A stretch of DNA of 64,000 bases from Thermothelomyces thermophilus ATCC 42464 (Eukaryota; Ascomycota; Sordariomycetes; Sordariales; Chaetomiaceae): contig NC_016477.1 of NCBI RefSeq assembly GCF_000226095.1, forward strand, positions 2,914,001-2,978,000. Reading direction: 5' to 3'. This document shows, piece by piece, positions 43,554 through 55,400 of this stretch (its first letter is position 1; each line of letters begins with the position of its first letter). Below the pieces are notes generated by a model that was not told the origin of the DNA, did no database searches, and saw nothing but the letters and a program-made list of their open reading frames with translations. Position numbers and translations under genes: made by a program.

Positions 43554-44914
43554 CGTCGGACGCAGCAGTTGCTGATGGGGTTTTATGGTGATGCGAATAG
43601 GTCTGCCGTCAGGACGAGCGGCGAGGATCCACCCAATGCGACAGCTAAGCAAGAGTGCGACGACGGTCCGCTATATGTAAGCGAACGCCCGGCAACCGCG
43701 TGGCTGGGCAATTTGGGCTGAGGAACAAAGAGTCGTTGAGAACGGAGCATAGGAATGGTATATCATTTCCGGAGACATCTTGTATATAAAGCAGCGTATC
43801 CTGAGGCGTAATAAAATTGAGAGGACGCCTTTAAAGCAACTACTTGACCCGATGCTCCCTATTGCTCCCTTTTGCTTCCCGTTGTTCTCTACTGATCTCC
43901 GCTGCCCCTCGCTGCCTTCCCTACGGCTTAGCTGCCGTATAATTCAACTAGGATAAGGCTTTCCCTCACCCGGACTGCCGGGACGGCAGCTTCTTTCTTT
44001 GGTTCCCGGGCACTTGTTGCAAGCAAGCAGAACCCCATGGAACTGCACGGAACCTGTGGGTGACGAAGTTCTGGGTTCGAGACCCACTTCGCACACATTT
44101 TTTGTATTTCGCTCTGGCACCGGCACTTGACTGCCTTTTCCTTCCTTTTTTTTATATCAATCAATTCAACCACTTTCACACTAGTGTATAGCTCATTCAA
44201 TGGCTTGTAACATTGCAGCTGCTTGTTTCCTCGAAGGTACCTTAACAAAGGTGATGAAGGCAGTCGTGCGGGCAGCGCCTCCAGGTGGAGCACCTTGATA
44301 GCCAGCCACCTAAGACTGTATCCTAGCTTTATTAGTACCTAGTCTTAACAAACGGCCAGTCTAACTGTGTACGGTACAATGTCGTCTGCTGTCACCGAAT
44401 CCACCTGCCGGCCCCCACCGAATGCGCCCTCACTCTAACAGCTTCGCGGTTGATCGTAGGTTTCTAATAGACTTAAATCTCGCATTAACGGAGCAATGAA
44501 TTGGCAGCTCATGACCAAAGGGAAGACTGGCACAGGGGCCTTTATGGCTATAAGGATATTGCGACTTCGAACGATAGAGAGAACGGTCCTGGTGGGAGAG
44601 GCACGAGGTCGAGGTTGGGAGAAACCCTGCAACTCCATGCGGCTCTGCATAGCAAGAAAACAAGCGTGCCCTACCAAAGACGGTGTTCTACACAGTACAG
44701 GGATACAAAGTAAGTACCTTAGCATAGGAGGGAGGCTAGCCATTAAAATGCAGCTACCTTATGTAAGTAAGGTATTGTACGTGTACTGTACTACACAGTA
44801 TGCACGACCTTGCCGACACGTAGAGAAAAATGACTGAGGGAAAGTGCGGGGTCATATCGGGTCTTTTGAAGCCCTGATCCGACCACAGCAGTGATCGGCA
44901 GCGACACTTTAGCA
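43554..44914. other. No supported gene
   Basis: Mixed DNA with a B-box-like GGTTCGAGACC near 44,074 and overlapping open frames (44,430-44,837). No defensible gene or tRNA. Confidence 0.4.
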
Positions 44915-45917
44915 ATGTCCAAATCGACGCCTAAAACCGTTAACCGCCGCCTAACACTAGGCATCCACTCTCGACAGTCAACTATTATTTACAATCGACC
45001 AGCGTCCAAATTCATCACTATGCAAAACCAGCCATTGTCTTACATTGACCTTGAAACGTTTGTGAGAAATGAGCGACGCCATCCCGAGCCGACTTGTCGT
45101 TATATAGCTATTCATCGGGATGTCTATCTAAGCATTCCATTTGATCAATTGATCACCCTTCCACTTTTCACGACACAAACCGACTTGCGACGCTTAGCTC
45201 CTAAGGAGGTTGAGCTTCTCGCTAAAGTAACTTCTGCAAGGCACAAAGGAGACTTCTTGTCAGCGCTCGCCAGATACTGCAAGGGTCTTGACACTCTCTA
45301 ACAAGCTGCGGCTCTATTCGGTGATACTAAACTACCTTACCCTTATCATCGTTTCTTAGACTAACATCACAAATGCAGAAGGCGCGATACATATTATAGA
45401 ATCAGCCCCATTCCCTGCCGAAACGACCGCTAAGGAAAGGGAAGACTAGGTCTCGGTATCCCGTGCGTAGCTACATTGGTTGCGACATTACATCAGCAAG
45501 GCGAAAGATGGGGATACACACCCTCATAACTCATCAGTTGGTGAAGATGAACGTACGACGATCGGGGCCGATATAGGCAAGGTAGAGGGCCTTGTCGGCC
45601 CCTTTCTACGTACTGGCTTCAAGACAAGTTAGATAAGGAAGAAAGAGGGACGGAGTCCGTTGACCGAAGCTATCCGCCTGCATCCGGCTTCGGCAAAGGG
45701 CAAGGATCTTAGGCTCGAAATTTGGATCGGGGCTTGCGCTGGCCGAACGATATCACAACTGATATCGACTGGTGACGACATCCGGGACGTTCTCGGTGAT
45801 TACCTTCAGACGGCGATAGAATCCAGCGAGACCAAACCTTCGGTGCAATTGTCCTGGATTGATATGGATTGCAGGCTAGATCTAATGCTGGGTTTTGAAG
45901 AAGGCTGCAGAATATAG
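44915..45917 (+). pseudogene. Unknown two-exon gene, broken
   Basis: ATG 44,915 (MSKSTPKTVNRRLTLGIHSR) opens a coding-like frame: PLSYIDLETFVRNERRHPEP, DVYLSIPFDQLITLPLFTTQ, LRRLAPKEVELLAKVTSARH, SALARYCKGLDTL, TAA, then QAAALF. An intron from GTGATACT to AAATGCAG (about 45,321-45,378, with GACTAAC) links to GAIHIIESAPFPAETTAKE, WLRHYISKAKDGD, DIGKVEGLVGPFLRTGFKTS, TEAIRLHPASAKGKDLRLEI and CRLDLMLGFEEGC before TAG. All interruptions are TAA or TAG. No domain was recognised; composition and splice signals are the reason to list it. Confidence 0.45.
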
Positions 45918-47581
45918 CAATTGTATTTCCCTGAGCACTCTTCGTCAACAAATTGACTGCTGCTACGTCAGAAACACCGTACTGCCCTCCGGAAATGAGG
46001 ATCTTGTCAGGGGTCATTCCTTGGTACGCTGAGGCATGTAGACTATACATGCGATGTACTTAGGTATCAAAATTCTATACACGTGGGTCCTCTCACTGAA
46101 CCGTCTAGAATATAGGACCTATATACGGTAACTTTATGATGAGCAAGCCTTGATCTCGGCCTCCCTTGTTCCTTTGTCTTGTGATAGTTATACCCGTTTT
46201 CTAGGACCTGCCGTTTTAAGCCTCCGGGTATCGAGGCAGCTAACTCCTGCGGCATTGCTGCAGATGGCCAGGGTGGGGACGTGGTCTCGCACTTGTGCCT
46301 GGAATAGCTTACACACGACGTGAAACCCTGCGACGTAAGGTGTTGCCGCGTATAGGGCGAGGGCACGGCAAGATCGTGAGAGCTCCTACGTTGACGGGTC
46401 TCAAAGACGAGCGGTCACAAGAGCTGTAGCCGACAAAGAAGGCAAGTCTGGAAGGTCTCAAGACGGCTACGCCACAAGGACGTAGGGCTTGGTGGGTGAG
46501 CTGCCAGGCGAGAGCGTGTGCGGTTCGAGAAATGCCGAGAGGGGGAAGACAAGGGATGGAGAGGAGAAACGCACGCAGCGTGGCGAGACGAGTGGCAGCG
46601 TAGTAGACATAGAAGAGTAAATGGAGGAGCGCAAGGCCGAGTGGGATTATTAAGGACAAGGCGAAGTCAGTGGTTACGCATTGAGACCTGGTTAGATACC
46701 GTGGTAGTATATGGAAGTCCGTGCACAGCTCACACGGTTTCCCGGGTAATGTGGTTTGTTTACTACCCCTGATATTTTATAGACGCCAGATCAAAGAATC
46801 CAGGTAGCACATCCAACAGCAACGGCACAGACGGGCGAGGTACTCATGAAGCTCGCGACATAGCTTCGCCACGTCGTCGAGCTCGTTATCCCTTAGATGC
46901 GCTGTCCACCTTACTTCAACGCCCATTAATACAAAAAAGATGGAAAGGGTACGCTAGACGCCTTCGCCGGCAGTAGCTACTAATGGAATCCCAGGACTGG
47001 CCGCTAGGCCGAACGCGTGGGGTTCGTTGTTCTGTCCAGTTAGAGCTACAAGCTATTTCATAGCACGAGATTGAGTAACAGAAGCAAACCGGTCACCTAG
47101 TGTCTAAACAGTCTGCCATTATGAGTGAGAACATGCCTTGTTTGCCTCCGAGCTACAGGTGACGCCAAACCGTCGAGTCCACCTGTTAGGGTGCACTAGG
47201 GCCACGCGGCGCCTTGAGGTGCCATAGGAGAGTCTGGGCCGGATGTGCATAGGACAGACGATGAGGTTCGGAGCCGGAGCCGGAGTAAGGACGTTGTTGT
47301 GGTTCGTAAGTGGCCACATTGGACTTGTCGTACGGGCGTGGAACGGGAGCGACACTCCATGGCGTGCTCTTCTCGGAAGCCCTAGCTTTGCCATCCTCAA
47401 ATTTTCGCGGGGTGAGACAACCAAAATCTGTTCTGAAACTGGAAACGGCATGACTCAACAGGGCCCAGAGGCTGCGGTTCCATGACGCTTGCCTCGGATG
47501 CGCGTTCTACTTCCTAACTCGGGCGATGACGCAGATAACGATGATGGATACAATAATGATAGTGACAACGGCAACTGAAAC
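45918..47581. other. No supported gene; repeat E copy
   Basis: Contains repeat E (46,675-46,782) and competing frames such as 46,309-46,659 minus (hydrophobic N terminus, no ATG) and 47,119-47,458 minus. None resembles a known protein. Confidence 0.4.
46675..46782 (+). repeat. Dispersed repeat E, copy 2
   Basis: Shorter copy of 19,027-19,185, lacking its middle 50 bases. Ends at GTTTACTACCCCTGATATTT. Confidence 0.7.
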
Positions 47582-48928
47582 GTGAATGTGCCGAACAATG
47601 TCAAACGTCAGAGCAACCTGGCGGTAGACGATGGGCCACATTGTTGTTGGTGGATTGGTGGGTGTCGATGCCTCGGGATGCAATGCGTCAACGCCAGCCC
47701 TGTAGGCTCTGCCTTAAGCTCTCGGACAAACAGGGAGACAGGTGTTTTATCTGCTTGGCGTCTGGTTCGCGTACTATTGGTCAAGCACCACGCGTTGAGC
47801 TTCTATAAGGTTCTGCACAGACGACCGGACGCTTACAGTGATGATACAGCGTACCGCACGTATACACTTGACCACTCCCACCGTTGGGAACACCTGGCCG
47901 CCGACATGGACGATCGACCGCGCGCCGGCGCTACAAAACGGCCGATGCCAGCTCTCTGTCTCGCCACGGCCCATAAGATAGACGAGGACGTGAAGCGCAG
48001 ACGACTGACGCTCGGAGATTAGTGCTCTCCGGGCCAAGAAAGGACTACCAGGCGCGTCAGTTTGCGGGATGTCCAGGTGCTACTGCAAAAGGAAAACCCC
48101 GACAGTAGCCGACAGACACTGTACGCCGATATTCTGGCCCACTAGGTTGTCAATCACGCGGCGGCGGCGACTAGCGACCGGCTACTGCCGGAATACGTCG
48201 ACTGCGATAAGATGTTTTAGGACCTCGTCGCCCGTAGCGCAGAACACGGCAATGCCGAGGTTCCGACGCAAGTTCTGGCGGCGCACGTGGAGCCGCCGGC
48301 CGGCGGTGGTCCTGGGATGGGCGACGACGGCTTAGGCGACGGCGTCGCCTCGGGTCGGTACGACATCGGATCGGCCGGTGATCTGAGGGTTCTCCTTCTC
48401 CACCTTGACAAGTGCGTAGCTACCCGATAGGACGGGAGCGCGAATCTTCCCTTGCTCGAGCTCGTTGTTCGGGATGTCTCCTCGGCCGCAACAGCCGAGA
48501 CAAGCTCTGTAGCTGACATCAACGATGCTGACAACACCACCGTACTCGAGCGGGAGGGGGGAGATCATACGACGACCGAGGCGAGCCCTGCTGCTAAGAC
48601 CAGCGATGCGGGCAACAATATTATGTCTGAGAGAGAGAGTGAAGACCTTGCAACGGCCGGTACGAGCCTTGCAGCTAGCATCAGCAATGCAGTCGACGCC
48701 ACCATGTCCGAGAAGGCGGGGGAAGATAATGCAATGACTGAGATGAGCCCTACAGCCAAGGCCAGCGGTATGGATAACACCATCATATTTGAGCGGGAGG
48801 GTACAGGTTATCGCCAGAGCGATGGTTGCCCGGAATGCTTCAGAGATGAACCGTTTGCGACTCGGCGGGCCGTGCCCATGCAAAACGGAGAACCGGCTCC
48901 CGTTAGGGAACCACGGCCAGGATGGTAG
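47582..48928 (+). pseudogene. Unknown gene with a 27-aa tandem repeat, broken
   Basis: A single plus frame of about 448 codons, interrupted by four TAG codons only. Parts: a Cys/Trp-containing N terminus (CCWWIGGCRCLGMQC), HRWEHLAADMDDRPR, HKIDEDVKRRRLTLGD, RRVSLRDVQVLLQKENPDSS, TLYADILAH, VVNHAAAATSDRLLPEYVD, a Gly/Asp-rich spacer, then three 27-residue repeats (DADNTTVLEREGGDHTT..., DAGNNIMSERESEDLAT..., NAVDATMSEKAGEDNAM...) plus a partial fourth, and a Cys-containing tail. Nothing recognised. The first ATG inside the frame could not be fixed; the listed start is only the beginning of the open frame. Confidence 0.4.
48524..48811 (+). repeat. 81-bp in-frame tandem repeat
   Basis: Three full units (48,524; 48,605; 48,686) and a partial one from 48,767. 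The period is 27 codons, so copy number changes would keep the frame of the host gene. Units are about half identical at the protein level. Confidence 0.75.
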
Positions 48929-49920
48929 GCTATAAGGGCGCCCAAATACGGCCACACACTAGGAGTTGCCCCTGCGCCTACCCACCATCTCGGTCCCATC
49001 ATTGGCTCCCTCCTCCCAGCCTCCATGAAGTCTTCCGTGGTTGGGTAGTGCTAGGGCGTCTAGGAAGGGGTTTTCGGAGCCTCGCATCAGGGTTTGACTT
49101 GTCTCAACTCTGCAACTAAGCATAGCACTGACTACCTAGGTTTACTAAGCTTCTAATGTCGTCATATTAGCTCTAAGAAGCATCAGATTCAGCCTCTTCT
49201 CTAATATCCAAATCAGCAGAGGCAAATATCTAGAGTAATCCTGACTTGTCCATCAAACCTCATAACCGACGCCAGGGTCGCTCTTCCCCCTGGTTCGCAA
49301 TACCCCTGATTAGACAAGCACCTTCTTCAAAACAGCCGTCGCATCTTCATCAGTCCAGTGGCCAAGTTCGCCTTCTTTTTTCTCCCGCATCTTTCTCTCC
49401 ACAAACTCTTCCATAACCTCCTCCCTCTGCGCATCCGTCAGCAGTCCCACTCTAGCGTTTGGACCAAATGGATGACGGGGTGCATTCTCTCGACCTTTCC
49501 GCTCTTATGCTTGAGAATGAACATGCCGACGGCTCGGTGCATATCGGACTTTATGTATTGTTGCCAGCCAGTTGTCTTCCATTTCCTCAAGCGCTTCCCA
49601 TATCTTATCGTCTTTGCTCATGCGGGAGTATCGAAATTTGGGAGACATCTTGGCGGACTTGTGTTGGCAATTGGCGACGCTGGTCTCGGCCGTACTTTGG
49701 CGCGGAGCGAAATGCGGTGTGGGGCAGGCGTAACCATGACGGATTGCGATTTGTGATAGACGCGCCAGTAGCGAGCGAGCGCTGAAAATCTAGAAGAATG
49801 CAAAGTGTTTGGGATTTGTGACTTTTTTTTTGGGGGGTGGTTGCGGTTGGGAGGAATGCGTTCCTCTGTTCCGGGACTTGAACCGCCATCGGCCGGACCA
49901 TCACTAACGCGTTCTGATCC
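48929..49920. other. No supported gene
   Basis: A minus-strand block near 49,320-49,460 translates to REEVMEEFVERKMREKKEGE and looks coding but is short and isolated. An intron-like end (CACTAACGCGTTC) precedes the monooxygenase fragment. Confidence 0.35.
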
Positions 49921-50559
49921 ATGATCGACAACGACGTCCTGGCCCTGAACAAGTACGACTCCCACCCGGAGCTGCGGAAGCTGAAGCCGTGGAGTCCGGC
50001 CATGTTCACGGCGTCGTCCTTCTCCATCCTCAACTACCCTACCGACATTTTCGACCTCGTGCGCGACGGCACCATCCGGGTGCACATCGCCGACCTGACG
50101 GGCCTGTCGGCGAGGACAGTGCACCTATCCGACGGCACACAGCTTGACGCCGACGCACTCTGCTGTGTCACCGGCTGGAAGCACATGCCACCCGTCGAGT
50201 TTCTCCCCGAGGGCGGCCTGGTTCTGGTCGACCGCCGAGGCGTTCCTCGAGGACGACCGGCCCGCGGGGACGACGCCGAGCGCACCGCTTCCTCATCTGG
50301 CGACTCCTCCTCCTCCTCCGAAGCGGGAGAGGACCGAGGCCGCGCCGAGCCAATCACCACTTCCGTCGTCGCCGCGGCCGACGACAACGATCCGGCGTAT
50401 GTCGCCATCGCTGCCGGTGTTGAGGCGATGGGCCTTAACCAAAATGATGACGACGACTCCGGGCGTGTCGGCTCGGAGATGGAGGTGGATGGGTCGGCTC
50501 ACCGCTTCAAGCGTGTCGAGATGTGGGCGAGGGGGTGTGTGGGGGAGGTGGTGCTCTAG
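49921..50559 (+). pseudogene. FAD-dependent monooxygenase fragment
   Basis: The open frame begins inside a known arrangement: NDVLALNKYDSHPELRKLKP, FTASSFSILNYPTDIFDLVR, IRVHIADLTGLSARTVHLSD, GTQLDADALCCVTGWKHMPP and EFLPEG. This is the C-terminal half of flavin-containing monooxygenase-like proteins of ascomycetes, with the conserved VTGWKH block. The N-terminal FAD and NADPH Rossmann motifs are absent, and after EFLPEG the frame turns into a Ser/Asp/Arg-rich stretch that does not resemble the family, so a frameshift or fusion is likely there. No TAA/TAG interruption, unlike most neighbours. Adjacent to the AT-rich block. Confidence 0.65.
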
Positions 50560-51253
50560 CGGAAACGGAGGTCGTTTAAATTAGCGGAAAATATGGAAGG
50601 CGCTGCTGGGCAAGTAATTAGCACTCCTGTCTACTATGACGTCTGGGGCAATTCTCTGTGGGCTACTTAAAGGACGAGAGTGGGTCGATGGCATCGAAAC
50701 AATGCTCGGAATGAATTTCTTTTTTCGAGGTTTTTCCCTTTGATTTTCTCCCAGTTTGCATCCGATAGGATCTGTGCCGAACGCAGTGGGAGCTCCGGGA
50801 GCGTTAAAAGCAGTCTATAGTAGGTGGCTGTACGAAGGAGACAGTGCCTTGTTAAAACTATCTATAAAAGAGACAAAACGACTGATATTTATAGACAAAG
50901 GAACTAGCCAATGCGTTAGCAACGACGCCTTATGTGGCACGTATATAGCTAATACTCTTAGAAGCTCTATAGCTTCTGACATACCCCTTAGTTAAAGGCA
51001 ATAGTCATTTAACTATACTTTGTGGTAATACTGTTCTTGGTATTATATCCTTTGTTACTCTTACCTTGATAGCTCCTTTAGGGGCCTACCTTCTATATTT
51101 GGAAGTCTAAAAGAGTCGAGTATAGTAGAGCGATTCCTTTAAAGCTATAGATTAAATATAGCTATCGTAGTCTTAGTAGTAATAGTATTACTAGTTTTAA
51201 TTATAATAATAATAATAGGATAACGCCTCCTATACTCGAATTAACAGATGACT
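50560..51253. other. Transition from balanced to AT-rich DNA
   Basis: Within about 300 bases base composition shifts from GC-balanced to strongly AT-rich with dense TATA, CTATAG and TTATTA words. A 79-codon plus frame (50,756-50,995) has no recognisable family. Confidence 0.6.
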
Positions 51254-51258
51254 TGTTA

Positions 51259-51685
51259 TATGATAAACCTAACTTAGACTTCTTCTAAAAGGGTTCAGAC
51301 GAAGGTAGGTCAAGCAGGACAAGCGTACAGGTCGTCTAAGGGATTTGGTGAAGCCAAAGGGTTCATAACAACACTAGAGTTGTCTCCTACAATAGTTAGC
51401 GATACTTAGTATAAGTACTGTAATTGTAGGTTAGGTTACTATCACTAGTGAACTCCTAGAGTCTACCGTAACGAGTGACTATCTATATATATATATAATC
51501 CTAGGATTACTCTTCATCTAGTGATCCTCTGCTATCTGGATCATAGCTACGATAGTGATCCTATAGTGTATAGATCACTTTGCTAAGCGTGATCCTTTCC
51601 TAATTGGTCCGTTCGTACCTACTGTCCCATTGGCTTGTCGGGGAAGGTAGCTTAGGTGGTGTCCTATATATATATTTCTGTGACA
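51259..51685 (-). repeat. LTR of the Gypsy fossil (3' LTR in element sense)
   Basis: 427 bp, directly repeated at 58,371-58,797. The inner and outer ends agree with the solo LTR at 62,775-63,202. Differences between the LTRs are nearly all C/T and G/A. Confidence 0.92.
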
Positions 51686-52084
51686 CGATGCCCTTCCTTT
51701 AAGGCTTTTGACCTGAAAGCCTATCTTAGGCTATTTCAAGTAGTGCTAACAACCCTTAGTAAGTTATCTCCTATATTTCCCTCTTTCTTCTATATACTAC
51801 TAATAATATATCTTATATAGTAAAGCGTTCGATAAAAAGATCTATAAAGACCAAGGAACGTATTGCCCTAGCTACTACTATTAATAAGCTAGGGTTCGAA
51901 GTAATACCTTATTCTTTTTATTTTTCTTATAGCCTCTATTACTATATAATAGAGAGTTCTTCTTATTACGGCAAATGTATTCGTTATAGGAGGTCGTATA
52001 ACAGTTCTAGGGTTCTAGTCTTATCTTATTAGTATTCCCTTATTAGTATATTTTTCCTATACTAACTTCTATAGTATCCTATAT

Positions 52085-52450
52085 TATAGACAAATCAAAG
52101 CGCCTCAACCAATTAAAATAAGATACTAAGGAGGCTCTCCGTGCTAACCGTAATTCGTTAGCAAAAGTATAGCGTCGTCTAGACAAGTCTCTAGCTCGTT
52201 TAGACCGTATTCGTCATTAAAAGCGATCGTTATTATCTTGAGGGTCGGAGATAGTTTGCTAGGGTCTTGTATCTTTAGATAAATTAGAGGAGGTAGAGCA
52301 GTAGGAATCGGGGGCAGTTCTAGATATATAGCTTAATGGTAGCGTTAACGTTATTAGTTAGGGCGCTGTCTTCGATTCTATTCTAGTTTTGCCTTTAGTT
52401 AATCTAGGTTCTGCTAGTAGAACTGTTCTAGTTTCTTAGGGCAATTTAGG
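52085..52450 (+). pseudogene. Antisense accessory reading frame inside the Gypsy fossil
   Basis: Opposite to pol, between the integrase end and the 3' LTR, the plus strand carries coding-like sequence (KRLNQLK, EALRANRNSLAKV, RRLDKSLARLDRIR, SLDKLEEVEQ, VLPLVNLGSASRTVLVSQ). It recalls small hypothetical proteins (Arg/Leu-rich helix, then a Phe/Asp/Gly tail) often annotated beside fungal Gypsy elements. It is broken like the rest of the fossil. Function unknown; membership of the element is an inference from position. Confidence 0.4.
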
Positions 52451-55400
52451 TTCTTAACTAGTTCCTATAAGTTATCCTCTAGTTTAAAATCGAGCTATTT
52501 AACTAGATACTATAGTTCTCTATTAATGATATATGAATCTAGAATTTCTTTGACATCTTATTCTTTCTCTTTATTCTTTGCTTCGATATTTATAGCGATT
52601 TTGGCGTTCTTTGACGCTAGTTTAAGAAGTGAAATATGAAAAACGTCTATCTATAGTTATATAGATAATAGTAATAATAGTCGATAGTTAGATGTCGAGA
52701 TTTGTTCTTTGATAACGAAGGGTCTAACCTTCTTAAAGTCTAGCTTTGTACTTAGTCGTTTGGTTTGTAAGTTTCGTATAATTAGGTAGACTTTGTCTCC
52801 TCTTTCTAGGCAAGGTCCTTCGAGCCTATATTTGTCATAGTAGTTCTTTATTCTGGTTCTAATAAACTTAAGTTCCTTTTTAAGCTTCTTATATAGTACG
52901 TATATCTGTTCCGCTTTGACTACTGCTCTTAGCACTATAACCTCTAGTCCTTGCCTAAGGTCTGCTTTGTATCTATAGTTCGTAAAGAACGATATAACTT
53001 TAGTTATTTCTATTGGCGTTATATTATAGGCAAGTTATACTATTGGTAATAGCATGACCTAGTCGTCTTACTAGTAGTTAATGTAAGAATAGAGGTACTG
53101 CTCGATAACTTGGTTTAGTCGCTCCGTTTGTCCGTTAGTTTATAGGTAATATGCCGTTAATAGCTTGCTATTAATGCCTAATCGTTATATTAACGCTTGC
53201 TAGAACTTTAATATAAACTTGGTATCTCTATCGGTAATCTATTCTTACGGCTAAGCATATACTGATATGACTTGCCAATAGATTATATCTGCTAGCTATT
53301 CTGCTATCTAGGACTCCTTATAGGGAAAGAAGTATACCTATTTAGTTAGGCGATCTACTATAGTAAGAATACTATCGTAGATTACCCCTATAGCCGTATC
53401 CTTAGATTCTAGCAGTTTCGTAATAAAGTCTATTATAACTAAACTCTATGGTTTGTTAGCTATTAGTAGTGGCTAGAGTAGCTTATACGGCTTGTGCCGT
53501 GCCGTTTTGCTTCGACTACAGATATTATAGTTCTGTATAACTTCCTTAACGCGTGCCGTTAACTATAGAAAGTCGTAGTGTTTCTTGACTTGTACGACAG
53601 TCTTCGTAACTCCTTTGTATCCTCCGAGTTTCGACTTATAGAGTTCTTAAATCATTTGTAGCTATTAATCTTTGTTATAGATATACGCTTTACCTCGGTA
53701 CTAGAGTTTCCTATCTTTTTCTTCTACTCCATTAGGTACTACTAGTCTAGGTATTACTTAATACTATACCTTATTAATCCTTTCTTCTTAAAAGATTATA
53801 TAATATTCTAGGAATGAGTCAAGTAGATCGTCTTCTACAGGTATCTACATTTCGTAATATAGCGTTCCGTCTATTTGTTCCTTGAATAATAGTAGCGTTA
53901 TTTCTATTTGTCCTTCTATATAATCTGTTTATCGGCTTAAGGCGTCTACTCGTATATTCTCTTTACCCTTCTTATAGCAGATCTCAAAATTAAATTCTAT
54001 AAGGAATTCTACCTATTGTATTTATCGTCTATTAAGCTCCTTTGTTATTATAAAGTACCGTAAATTCTTATAATCTATATATACTTATATTAGTTCGATT
54101 ATACCGTTAAAATATAGTCGCCATTCTTTAAAAGCTTTAATAATCGTAAATAGTTCCTTATTATAGATTAGATAATTAAGACGTAGTCTATCGAGCTTCT
54201 TTAAAAAGAAGGCTATAGGATGTAACTTCCCTTATTCGTCTCATTATCCTAACTATCCTCCGATAGCATAGTCTAAAGCGTCCGTTTCTACCTTAAATGG
54301 CTTCTTAGGGTCTAGTAGCACTAGTACTAGATCTTTAGTAATAGCGTCGCGGATCTACGTAAATGCTTACTTATATTTCTCTTTCTATTAGAATTTAGCG
54401 TTCTTCTTAGTAAGTTTGTATAAAGGTTATACAATCGCTCTAAAGTTCCTAATAAACATCTAGTAGAAGTTTATAAACCTAATAAAACTTTGTACTTCTA
54501 TGACTAACATCGGTTATAGCTAATCCTTAATAGCTTTAACCTTTAAAGGTTCTATCTGAATTTGTCCTAGGGATATTTTATATTCTAAAAATACCGTTTT
54601 CCTAACATAGAATTTGCTCTTTTCCTTATTAACTAATAGTTTATATATATATAATATATCTAGTATTACTCTTATATACTTCTAGTGTTTATCTATTATC
54701 TTAAAGGAGATAAGTATATTGTCGAGATAATATACTATAAATTTGTTAAGAAAGAGTTAGATAGCTTAATTAATCAGGGCTTAGAATGTTATTAGCACGT
54801 TTATAAGTCCGAATAGCATAACAAGGTACTTATAGTAGCTATAGGGTATCCTAAAGACCATTTTCTATTTATTGCCTTCTTTAATCTGTATATAATTATA
54901 GGCCGATAGCAAGTTAAGACATGTAAAATATTAGGCTCTTGCTAACTAATCTCGGAGCTATAAGATTAGTAGTAATAGGTATCGGTTTTTCATAGTCTGT
55001 TCATTAAGTTGCTAATAGTCGACATATAACTATAGCTTTCTATCTTTCTTAAGTATAAATAGGATTAGGTAGCCTACTAGCAATGTTAATAGGCAGATAT
55101 ATCCTCTTCGAAGGTTCTCCTCCAAATATCGCTTAAGTTCTTCGTTCTATATCTAGCTTATATAGTAAATCTTAAAGAACTTTAGTCATGCTCCTTTCTT
55201 AAGCTTGATCTTATGATCCTATAGGCCGTACTCTAGTAATCCTTCTAGATACTTCGGTTCGAATGCTAGGTGTCCTTTGTATTCCTTTAGTACTTCCCTA
55301 GTCTTATCTCGTCTCTCGGCTTTCTAATAGTATACGAACTTAGTTCCGTCTATAGCGATATTAGTGATTTCCCCTGTCTTAACCTACTACTCTAGTTATA

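Noticed and set aside
44055-44096. tRNA or SINE candidate around a GGTTCGAGACC B-box-like sequence.
   Set aside because: The T-arm has only four of five pairs, no matching acceptor strand GTGCGAA occurs 70 bases upstream and no A box or anticodon arm is visible.
46309-46659. 116-codon minus frame with a hydrophobic N terminus, at first sight a membrane protein.
   Set aside because: No ATG (opens with TTG), no family resemblance, and the upstream sequence abuts repeat E.
10464-50559. Secondary-metabolite gene cluster.
   Set aside because: Regulators, methyltransferases and a monooxygenase fragment are present, but no backbone enzyme, transporter set or intact tailoring gene was found.
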